Below are positions 45,439-51,439 of a stretch of DNA of 51,439 nucleotides, one piece after another. The translations under genes were made by a program, and so were the position numbers. The first letter of the stretch is position 1. Each line of letters starts with the position of its first letter. This DNA is from Bacteroides sp. (GTDB lineage: Bacteria > Bacteroidota > Bacteroidia > Bacteroidales > Bacteroidaceae): contig NZ_JAQVBV010000036.1 in NCBI RefSeq assembly GCF_028690125.1, positions 1 through 51,439 of the forward strand. Direction: 5' to 3'. The notes under the pieces were generated by a model that was given only the letters and a program-made list of their open reading frames with translations, did not search any database and was not told the origin of the DNA.

Positions 45439-46113
45439 TTAATTGTCTATTCCTGCAAGTATTATCACTATTTCACCCCGTGGCTCAGCAACGGTAAAAT
45501 GTTCCACCAATTCAGCCAAGCTTCCACGAACGGTTTCTTCATGTATCTTGGATATTTCTCGAGACACAGTTGCCTGACGTTCAGCACCAAAATATTCGAC
45601 AAACTGAATTAACGTTTTCAATAATCGATGAGGGGATTCATAAAACACCATTGTACGTTGTTCTTCGACCAAGCCTTTCAACCGTGTTTGACGCCCTTTT
45701 TTTTGAGGAAGAAAGCCTTCAAAACAAAACTTTTCATTTGGTAACCCCGAGGCGACCAATGCCGGAACAAATGCTGTAGCCCCCGGAAGGCATTGTACTT
45801 CAATACCATTACGGACACATTCACGGACAACCAGAAAACCAGGATCGGAAATCCCAGGAGTACCGGCATCTGAAATCAGTGCAACCGTTTCACCCGCCTT
45901 TATTCTATTAACAACGCTCTCTACTGTTTTATGTTCATTAAACTTATGGTGAGATTGCATCGCGTTCTTTATTTCAAAGTGCTTTAACAAGATTCCCGAA
46001 GTGCGTGTATCCTCCGCTAAAATCAAGTCAGCCTCTTTCAGCACTTTGATAGCACGAAAAGTCATATCCTCCAAATTTCCTACCGGCGTAGGTACTACAA
46101 ACAACTTTCCCAT
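45439..46113 (-). CDS. rsmI: 16S rRNA C1402 2'-O-methyltransferase RsmI
   Basis: The 224 residues are somewhat shorter than E. coli RsmI (286), lacking the C-terminal extension, as is usual in Bacteroidetes. Conserved parts are KLFVVPTPVGNLEDMTFRAIKVLKEADLILAEDTR at the start, ALISDAGTPGISDPGF near 78 (AdoMet site), VQCLPGATAFVPALVASGLP near 105 and VFYESPHRL near 150. It methylates the ribose of C1402 in the decoding centre. It starts 7 bp after the upstream unknown gene. Confidence 0.95.
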   Translation of the reverse strand: MGKLFVVPTPVGNLEDMTFRAIKVLKEADLILAEDTRTSGILLKHFEIKNAMQSHHKFNEHKTVESVVNRIKAGETVALISDAGTPGISDPGFLVVRECVRNGIEVQCLPGATAFVPALVASGLPNEKFCFEGFLPQKKGRQTRLKGLVEEQRTMVFYESPHRLLKTLIQFVEYFGAERQATVSREISKIHEETVRGSLAELVEHFTVAEPRGEIVIILAGIDN

Positions 46114-46120
46114 ATATCCT

Positions 46121-47032
46121 TTATGCTGATTGATTAAAATATTTCTTTAGTAACTCAAGAAAGTCATTGTGTGTCTCATTTTCTTCAATGATATTGACTT
46201 TTGAGGTGAGAAAGACCATGGCTGCTTTATAGGAATTCATGACCGAAATTTGCTCAATAACACGATTCATCAGGCTACCGTCACCATCAAATAGTTCACG
46301 TGAAAATCGGAAAGAATCATTCAAACTAATCGAAGAGCGTAAACCTTTTGAGATTTGTATGCTTTCTCCTAAAACAGAAAGTTTAATTTCTTCTCTGTGA
46401 GCTGGAAGATCATTATCACCTTCTTCTACAACAAGCTCTTTTTCTTCCATAGTTTCTATGATAGAAGTATTTTCTATGATAGGAGTTTCTTTGATAACAA
46501 ACGGATCTTCTTTAATCAAAGGCTCTTTTACTTTATTAACTTCTTCTTTTTTCCTATTATTAACTTCCTCATTTTTAAGAAGGTCTTCTACAACAAAAAA
46601 CTCCTTCACAACTGGAAGTTCCTCTTTTTTTAACTCAGTAATTTCTTGTTCTTCTTGTTCTGCTGCTAATGATGATGATGCCGTAACTATGGTTGTGGCT
46701 TTTACAACTTCTTCCACCGTTTCTTTCACAACGGCAGACGCTTCTTCAATGGAAAAAGATTCTATAGCAGTAGTTACGATTTCTTTATCAGAAGATTTCT
46801 CTATAATAGGAGATGAGTTTTTCACTATTTTTTCAGTGGTAATAGAAGCCAATGGAATTTCTCGATCAGAATTTAATTTCTGCAGCAGTTGCTCCAAGCG
46901 TCCCTGCATTTGCATGATATTCCGCTTCAACAATTCAGTTAAAGTCGAATTCGGTTCCTGAGAAAATGACTTCATAAGGCATTTCAACTCCTGAACATCC
47001 AACTCTATATCTGCTAATAGTTTCTGTTCCAT
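46121..47032 (-). CDS. Glu/Val-rich cytoplasmic protein of unknown function
   Basis: The 303-residue protein has no signal peptide or membrane helix. An N-terminal helical segment (about 1-58: ELLKRNIMQMQGRLEQLLQKLNS) is followed by a disordered, strongly acidic middle (about 70-220) of EEV/KEE/IIE repeats. The last 80 residues look folded and conserved (GLRSSISLNDSFRFSRELFDGD; MNRVIEQISVMNSYKAAMVFL). It starts the rsmI operon and is divergent from tdk. I do not know a named function. The folded tail with linker suggests a protein-protein interaction module. Confidence 0.75.
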   Translation of the reverse strand: MEQKLLADIELDVQELKCLMKSFSQEPNSTLTELLKRNIMQMQGRLEQLLQKLNSDREIPLASITTEKIVKNSSPIIEKSSDKEIVTTAIESFSIEEASAVVKETVEEVVKATTIVTASSSLAAEQEEQEITELKKEELPVVKEFFVVEDLLKNEEVNNRKKEEVNKVKEPLIKEDPFVIKETPIIENTSIIETMEEKELVVEEGDNDLPAHREEIKLSVLGESIQISKGLRSSISLNDSFRFSRELFDGDGSLMNRVIEQISVMNSYKAAMVFLTSKVNIIEENETHNDFLELLKKYFNQSA

Positions 47033-47146
47033 GTCCTTTTATCGTTATTTATTATGCGAATGTAGGAATAAATTGTGCAATAACTTAAAATAAAGAATAA
47101 TTTAACAGTTCTTATAGGTCGTAAATTATGCTATAATAACTTTCCT

Positions 47147-47181
47147 AGACATACATATGAGAGTCTCCCATATGTATGTCT
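47147..47181. repeat. 13-bp perfect inverted repeat in the tdk divergent gap
   Basis: AGACATACATATG at 47147-47159 is the exact reverse complement of CATATGTATGTCT at 47169-47181, with a 9-nt loop. It lies between two divergent genes, 115-165 bp from each start, so it is neither gene's terminator. It could be a protein-binding dyad or part of a leader RNA. Confidence 0.75.
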
Positions 47182-47267
47182 GGAAGCATATTTTTCTACA
47201 ATCAAAAGAATAAAGGAATATGAAAAATAAAGTTTCTCCATTAATGAAGAAATTTCCAAGGTTATAT

Positions 47268-47275
47268 TACCTTTG
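47268..47275 (+). promoter_or_regulatory. -7 box of the tdk promoter
   Basis: TACCTTTG fits the commonest Bacteroides -7 form; transcription would start near 47282, about 30 nt before the tdk ATG at 47312. No TTTG is seen at -33. Confidence 0.6.
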
Positions 47276-47311
47276 TACATATATTCATTTAATTAAGATA
47301 CACAAAATCAC

Positions 47312-47908
47312 ATGGTTTTATTTTCAGAAGATCACATACAAGAAACTAGAAGAAGAGGTAGAATAGAAGTTATTTGTGGTTCTATGTTCTCAGGAAAAAC
47401 AGAAGAACTGATTAGAAGAATGAAGAGAGCAAAATTTGCCCGGCAACGTGTAGAGATATTCAAACCTGCCATTGACACGCGCTACTCCGAAGAAGAAGTT
47501 GTTTCGCACGACAGTCATTCCATTGCTTCGACTCCCATAGACTCATCTGCCAGTATTCTGTTGTTCACTTCTGAGATAGATGTTGTAGGTATTGACGAGG
47601 CACAATTCTTTGATGATGGGTTGATTGATGTATGCAAGCAGCTTGCTAATAATGGAATCCGTGTAATTATTGCAGGATTGGATATGGATTTTAAAGGGAA
47701 TCCATTCGGCCCGATGCCTCAATTATGCGCCATTGCAGATGAAGTTTCTAAAGTACATGCAATCTGCGTAAAATGTGGTCAGCTAGCATCTTTTTCACAT
47801 CGAACTGTGAAAAACGACAAGCAAGTTCTTTTAGGAGAAACAGCTGAATATGAGCCTTTATGTAGAGAATGCTATCTTCAGGCATTAAAAAAGGATAAAC
47901 AGGTATAA
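47312..47908 (+). CDS. tdk: Thymidine kinase
   Basis: The 198-residue type II thymidine kinase makes dTMP from thymidine and ATP for nucleotide salvage. The P-loop GSMFSGKT is at 23-30, the Walker B-like DEAQF at 95-99, and the zinc-binding Cys pairs at 152/155 (CVKC) and 184/187 (CREC). The lasso and thymidine-binding segment LLGETAEYEPLCREC is intact. It leads a two-gene unit with the AI-2E-family gene 17 bp downstream. Confidence 0.96.
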   Translation: MVLFSEDHIQETRRRGRIEVICGSMFSGKTEELIRRMKRAKFARQRVEIFKPAIDTRYSEEEVVSHDSHSIASTPIDSSASILLFTSEIDVVGIDEAQFFDDGLIDVCKQLANNGIRVIIAGLDMDFKGNPFGPMPQLCAIADEVSKVHAICVKCGQLASFSHRTVKNDKQVLLGETAEYEPLCRECYLQALKKDKQV

Positions 47909-47925
47909 TCCTAATAAAAATAGAT

Positions 47926-49062
47926 ATGGAAAAAAAGAAGATCACATTTGACAGTTTTATACGTGCTTCTATCGGATTTGCATTAGTAATTGGAATATTA
48001 ATGCTGGTACAACGACTAAGCGGTGTGCTATTACCTTTTTTTATTGCCTGGCTAATTGCCTATATGATCTATCCTTTAGTGAAATTTTTCCAATACAAGC
48101 TACGGTTAAAGAGTCGAATTCTTTCCATTTTTTGTGCATTGTTTCTGATTACAGTTGTCGGAGTCGCTTTATTCTATCTATTAGTACCACCAATGATCTC
48201 TGAAATGGGTAGAATGAATGATTTATTGATGGCTTACCTGACTAATGGAGCAGGAAACAATATTCCCAAGACTCTTTCTGAATTCATCCATGAGAACATT
48301 GACCTCCAAGCGTTAAATCGTCTTCTGAGTGAAGAAAACATTCTCGCCGCTATCAAGGATACAGTTCCCAGAATGTGGGCTTTAGTAGCAGAATCCATCA
48401 ATATCATATTTAGTATTTTCGCTTCTTTCATTATATTATTATATGTTATATTTATATTATTGGATTATGAAGCTATCGCTGAAGGATGGTTACATTTGCT
48501 TCCTAACAAATATCGTAAATTCGCATCTAATCTAGTTTACGACTTACAGAATGGCATGAACAAATATTTTCGCGGTCAAGCTTTAGTAGCATTCTGTGTA
48601 GGAATTCTTTTCAGTATAGGTTTTCTAATTATCGATTTCCCAATGGCTATTGCACTTGGACTTTTCATCGGTGCTCTAAACATGGTACCTTATTTGCAAA
48701 TTATAGGTTTTCTCCCTACTATAATGTTAGCTATCCTCAAAGCTGCTGATACTGGACAGAATTTTTGGATCATTATAGTGTGTGCATTAGCTGTTTTTAT
48801 TATCGTTCAAGCCATACAAGATACTTTCCTTGTTCCTAAAATTATGGGAAAAATCACAGGATTAAATCCCGCAATTATCCTTTTGTCACTTTCCATTTGG
48901 GGTTCTTTAATGGGAATGCTAGGAATGATTATCGCTCTACCACTTACAACTTTGATGCTTTCATACTATCAACGCTTCATTATTAACAAAGAACAAATAA
49001 AATATGATAAAGTAGAAGTATCTGATAATCAAGAAACAAACGATAAAGAAGAAAATAATTAG
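47926..49062 (+). CDS. AI-2E/PerM-family membrane protein
   Basis: The 378-residue inner-membrane protein has about eight hydrophobic segments. Family features are LPFFIAWLIAYMIYPLVKFFQ near 38, the long periplasmic-facing middle (VPPMISEMGRMNDLL), then FRGQALVAFCVGILFSIGFLIIDFPMAIALGLFIGALNMVPYLQ near 215 and the C-terminal IPILIIVGG-type block (VPKIMGKITGLNPAIILLSLSIWGSLMGMLGMIIALPL). Members have been linked to AI-2 release or Na/H exchange, so the substrate is uncertain. The tail after the last helix is acidic (NDKEENN). Confidence 0.88.
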   Translation: MEKKKITFDSFIRASIGFALVIGILMLVQRLSGVLLPFFIAWLIAYMIYPLVKFFQYKLRLKSRILSIFCALFLITVVGVALFYLLVPPMISEMGRMNDLLMAYLTNGAGNNIPKTLSEFIHENIDLQALNRLLSEENILAAIKDTVPRMWALVAESINIIFSIFASFIILLYVIFILLDYEAIAEGWLHLLPNKYRKFASNLVYDLQNGMNKYFRGQALVAFCVGILFSIGFLIIDFPMAIALGLFIGALNMVPYLQIIGFLPTIMLAILKAADTGQNFWIIIVCALAVFIIVQAIQDTFLVPKIMGKITGLNPAIILLSLSIWGSLMGMLGMIIALPLTTLMLSYYQRFIINKEQIKYDKVEVSDNQETNDKEENN

Positions 49063-49082
49063 CACTTTTTTCCACAAAACAC

Positions 49083-49112
49083 TTGCAATTTAAATAAAAG
49101 TGACTACCTTTG
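49083..49112 (+). promoter_or_regulatory. Promoter of tRNA-Lys
   Basis: TTG (49083-49085), 19 nt, TACCTTTG (49105-49112). The start near 49119 leaves a short leader of about 33 nt that can form a hairpin (GCAATCAG with CTGATTTGC) before the tRNA. Confidence 0.7.
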
Positions 49113-49151
49113 CACCCGCAATCAGGAAATAACTGATTTGCAATAAGGATT

Positions 49152-49224
49152 GATTCGCTAGCTCAGCAGGTAGAGCACAACACTTTTAATGTTGGGGTCC
49201 TGGGTTCGAGCCCCAGGCGGATCA
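49152..49224 (+). tRNA. tRNA-Lys, anticodon TTT
   Basis: The 73-nt cloverleaf is complete: acceptor GATTCGC/GCGGATC with one T-G pair, D stem GCTC/GAGC, anticodon stem CAACA/TGTTG with loop CTTTTAA, and T stem CTGGG/CCCAG with loop TTCGAGC. The discriminator is A and no CCA is encoded. tRNA 3' ends are frequent integration targets, and phage-like genes start 330 bp downstream. Confidence 0.95.
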
Positions 49225-49259
49225 CTGAAAGAGAAGCCAAACGGCGACAAGAATTAGAC

Positions 49260-49296
49260 AACTCCTACAATATCAAGGTATTGCAGGAGTTTTTCT
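49260..49296 (+). terminator. Terminator after tRNA-Lys
   Basis: AACTCCTACAATA (49260-49272) pairs with TATTGCAGGAGTT (49279-49291), 12 of 13 positions, six-nt loop, and TTTTCTTT follows. Confidence 0.8.
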
Positions 49297-49306
49297 TTGT
49301 ATATAG

Positions 49307-49397
49307 TCCGTGACCAAAGACACGAAAAGGTCACGAAAAGACACACTTCTATGACCAATTCGTGACCAATACAAAATTCAGAAAAACAGGTCACGGA
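49307..49397. repeat. Five TGACC/GGTCA motifs, outer pair inverted
   Basis: Motifs lie at 49311-49315, 49329-49333 (inverted), 49352-49356, 49363-49367 and 49389-49393 (inverted). The outer copies extend to the inverted pair TCCGTGACC (49307-49315) and GGTCACGGA (49389-49397). Direct and inverted copies over 90 bp near a tRNA are reminiscent of integrase arm-binding sites. No integrase for this element is in the window. Confidence 0.55.
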
Positions 49398-49427
49398 ATG
49401 TCCAAAATTGGCTAACCTAGAAACCAC

Positions 49428-49497
49428 AAAACGATTTGTGACACTTTACCAAAACGATTTGTTTCAATTTTAGCCTCATTAACACAAAACGAAATGT
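49428..49497. repeat. Three AAAACGAWWTGT dyads, 23 and 35 bp apart
   Basis: AAAACGATTTGT at 49428-49439 and 49451-49462, and AAAACGAAATGT at 49486-49497. The first and third lie in the longer dyads CACAAA-ACGA-TTTGTG and CACA-AAACGAAA-TGTG. The first two are exactly 23 bp apart, like the other two arrays in this window. Confidence 0.6.
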
Positions 49498-49556
49498 GAT
49501 TTTTTATTTTAGTATTATAAGCCGTCCAACTCGTTAGAGCAGGACAGCTTTTAATA

Positions 49557-49991
49557 TTACAAACACAAAGCGTCTTGGACCTGTATGACAGTCTTAACAT
49601 TCCAGTCGTTGGAGGAAGCTAGCTTATCTAATGCTTCGTCAGTCAGCTTTTCGAAAGTAAGTTCATTATCTTTCTCTCCTTCTTCTTTCAAGCACTTATC
49701 GACTTTGTTACTGTAATCACTGAAGTATTGATTAATACTTTTGCGCTCATCAATTGAAAGAGAAGTTTTTTCTCCTTCGTCTTGCCATTTCTGCGCTTTA
49801 GCTTGCATTTCTGCAAATGACTCATCTTTCAGTTTCTCCTGAACGTCTTTCACCAATTCTTCAAAGTCATTCGCTATAGCTCTTAACGCCCTGACAGCCT
49901 TAATCACCTTAAACTTATCAGAATCATCCATTTTAGACAGTTTGGCTTCATTCAATACTTTGTATACGTTGATTACATCTAATGTTTTCAT
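49557..49991 (-). CDS. Small phage-like protein of unknown function
   Basis: The 144-residue protein is mostly helical, charged and without signal peptide or membrane helix (IKAVRALRAIANDFEELVKDVQEKLKDESFAEM). It may be a tail-assembly or accessory protein, judged only from its neighbours. Its start at 49991 is preceded by AGGAGA eight bases upstream (50005-50000), a strong Shine-Dalgarno site of a kind not seen in the chromosomal genes here, which fits a mobile origin. Confidence 0.65.
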   Translation of the reverse strand: MKTLDVINVYKVLNEAKLSKMDDSDKFKVIKAVRALRAIANDFEELVKDVQEKLKDESFAEMQAKAQKWQDEGEKTSLSIDERKSINQYFSDYSNKVDKCLKEEGEKDNELTFEKLTDEALDKLASSNDWNVKTVIQVQDALCL

Positions 49992-50027
49992 TTTTTATTT
50001 CTCCTATTATTTTAGATTATTATTGAT

Positions 50028-50348
50028 TTAAATTGTATTTAACTGATTAGCTGCAATTGCTGCTTCAATAAGTTTTTCAAACTCTATTCCAACTGCAAGT
50101 ATGGGAATAGAATCTTCATTACTTGATGAAATTCCTTCCATCGGATTAGATACATACCGATTAACACTATAGTTGTAAGACTTCATAGAATCTATTTCAT
50201 TTGAAGCAATAATTCTAGCGTCGATCTTCTTAATTTCCTTGCTGTTGTTGTACACTTCAACTGTTCCTGATACTTTGAAACCGCTGACTTCTTTTTCTAC
50301 TTTCATGACTGTAGTCACGTTACTAATCTTAAGATCTTGATTTTCCAT
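50028..50348 (-). CDS. Small phage-like protein of unknown function
   Basis: The 106-residue protein has no signal peptide. The first half looks like a beta-rich domain (ISNVTTVMKVEKEVSGFKVSGTVEVYNNSKEI), the end is helical (FEKLIEAAIAANQL). I recognise no family. It sits between the tail-fibre-like gene (36 bp upstream) and the 144-residue gene (36 bp downstream) on one strand, so the three are probably co-transcribed. Confidence 0.6.
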   Translation of the reverse strand: MENQDLKISNVTTVMKVEKEVSGFKVSGTVEVYNNSKEIKKIDARIIASNEIDSMKSYNYSVNRYVSNPMEGISSSNEDSIPILAVGIEFEKLIEAAIAANQLNTI

Positions 50349-50384
50349 AATTTTTAGTTTTATATTAATACTTGTTTTTATAAT

Positions 50385-51439
50385 TTACTTATTAATAGTG
50401 CTGTTGATTGCTATTGGAGCCATCTCATATCTGAAATTAGCGGAAACGCTTGCGTTATAATACAACTGATATCTGTTAGAATCAAGTAAATACCATTTCC
50501 CTATGTATTCGCCAGCTGCTTTAGAGGTTGGTATAAAAATCAAAGTACTACGCCAACTGGAAGGAATGTGTAATACATTAAAGGTTATTTGGTCAGAATA
50601 AATGCCACTTGTACCCATTTTATTATAAGCATAACAAGTGCTGGTATTATCAGAATTACCAGCAAACATTATTTTGATTATTGCTACGGAAATATTCATT
50701 ATCTTGAATTCAACAGGAGCATTTAATGTTAGGTCAAGACCGTCGGCGACGTCAGTTGTCGGAACACTTAATATAGGATATGCGCTACTTAAATTACTAA
50801 ATACGATAAAGTTGCTAGTTATTTTCATTTTGGATGAATCGACCTCTCCTAATTTAGTAGCACCTTGAATAAACGCATTTTCTATCTTACATCTATTTAC
50901 GTTCAAACCTTCTAACGATCCACTCGTAGCCTTAATCTCTCCTTCAAACTTATACTTTTTGGTGATAGGGTCCAGCTCAAACACAGGAACATCATCCACC
51001 AGAGCGAATATACCTGTCCTTGTTACTCCATTGACCGTTACATTTTTACCCATTAATACTCCTGTTAATTTGCCGTTACTTGCTTTGCTTCCAAAGAATC
51101 CTGTAGGAGAAGCTACAAATTTGCTGCCGATAGTAGTACCGTTGGCTATGTATTCGTCAATGAAGTTATTCCAAGTTATTTTTGCATCTTTGGAAAATTC
51201 TATGCCATCTTTAGAAAAATGAAACGCACCAAACCCAAACATACCGGAGCCGTCTGGGTTAATTTCATATATTTTGTTGTTGTTTGCGTCTACAGAGAGC
51301 AACTTTCCGTTTACACTGTACAGACCTCTCTTGCCATTTGTGCCCGGCAAATTTCCGCCTAGCCTTAGGGTTACTGTATTGGACCAATCCTTAGAATAGA
51401 TATTCTCCATTAAATCAATAGCCGGCTCTCCGTCATCTA
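50385..51439 (-). CDS. Phage tail/fibre-like protein, partial at window edge
   Basis: At least 351 residues are present. An ATG at 51410 is in frame, but the frame stays open to the window edge (upstream codons read DDGEPAIDL), so this is the C-terminal part of a longer protein. It is rich in short Gly/Asn/Asp turns (GGNLPGTNGKRGLYSVNGKLLSVDANNNKIYEINPDGSG) with repeated strands and a later insert, EGEIKATSGSLEGLNVNRCKIENAFIQGATKLGEV, of the kind found in tail-tip or fibre proteins with trimeric stems. The C-terminal 150 residues may form a receptor-binding domain. A cell-surface adhesin is the alternative. Confidence 0.65.
   Translation of the reverse strand, partial: DDGEPAIDLMENIYSKDWSNTVTLRLGGNLPGTNGKRGLYSVNGKLLSVDANNNKIYEINPDGSGMFGFGAFHFSKDGIEFSKDAKITWNNFIDEYIANGTTIGSKFVASPTGFFGSKASNGKLTGVLMGKNVTVNGVTRTGIFALVDDVPVFELDPITKKYKFEGEIKATSGSLEGLNVNRCKIENAFIQGATKLGEVDSSKMKITSNFIVFSNLSSAYPILSVPTTDVADGLDLTLNAPVEFKIMNISVAIIKIMFAGNSDNTSTCYAYNKMGTSGIYSDQITFNVLHIPSSWRSTLIFIPTSKAAGEYIGKWYLLDSNRYQLYYNASVSANFRYEMAPIAINSTINK

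Larger units (their letters stand above)
49225..49556. other. 332-bp repeat-rich junction between tRNA-Lys and phage-like genes
   Basis: No ORF is convincing. It holds the terminator (49260-49296), five TGACC/GGTCA motifs (49307-49397) and three AAAACGAWWTGT dyads (49428-49497). Such an arrangement fits the end of an integrated element next to its tRNA target (attachment core plus integrase arm sites). The other end lies outside the window, so the core cannot be defined. Confidence 0.5.

Noticed and set aside
46458..46961. Long plus-strand open frame opposite the Glu-rich gene
   Set aside because: It is the complement of a low-complexity acidic coding region, giving a Ser/Thr/Phe-rich translation; a shadow frame.
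49412..49600. 62-codon minus-strand frame next to the tRNA
   Set aside because: It crosses the AAAACGAWWTGT repeats and overlaps the end of the real gene at 49557; no start signal.

Overview
The window comes from a Bacteroides-type chromosome; I stop at genus level. The grounds are two SusC/SusD pairs, DUF-type surface lipoproteins found mainly in Bacteroidetes, promoters of the Bacteroides form (TTTG, 19-21 nt, TAnnTTTG), almost no Shine-Dalgarno sites in the chromosomal genes, and typical Bacteroides neighbourhoods (frr-rsgA, rsmI next to tdk).

Region by region: (1) 1-343 has a rightward promoter that reads into an ORF-free array of short dyads and a long inverted repeat, possibly a non-coding RNA. 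(2) 344-10980 is a polysaccharide utilization locus: SusC, SusD, a DUF4959/DUF5126/DUF5000 lipoprotein and a DUF4998 lipoprotein, then a GH32-like secreted enzyme divergent from a GntR/LacI-type sugar-responsive regulator. Two identical palindromes lie in the divergent gap, one abutting the -33 box of the enzyme promoter. (3) 10981-11703 holds a terminator, a palindrome array with an exact 23-bp period, and the frr promoter; frr and rsgA follow. (4) 13824-20916 is a second SusC/SusD set with DUF4843 and PKD-like lipoproteins but no enzyme. It lies 50 bp downstream of two tandem copies of an ABC ATPase plus a fused GldF/GldG-like membrane protein (20967-27528), which have a good promoter at 27660-27691. 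(5) 28080-33562 is an RND efflux operon (adaptor, pump, outer-membrane channel). (6) 33570-47032, all on the minus strand, carries a secreted protein, an acyltransferase, class I fumarase, DUF4954, hflX, a solitary tyrosine recombinase, MarC, a YjjG-like HAD phosphatase, a coiled-coil lipoprotein, rsmI and an uncharacterised Glu-rich protein. (7) 47312-49062 is tdk plus an AI-2E/PerM-family membrane protein. (8) tRNA-Lys (TTT) at 49152-49224 is followed by repeat-rich DNA and then by minus-strand genes that look like the tail end of a prophage or related element. The last gene runs off the window.

The least explained signals are three intergenic arrays of short dyads (109-234, 11170-11255, 49428-49497). 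Their sequences are unrelated, but all are spaced about 22-23 bp. The first lies directly behind a near-consensus promoter with no gene to serve. No database search was run; family names rest on recognised motifs and architecture.
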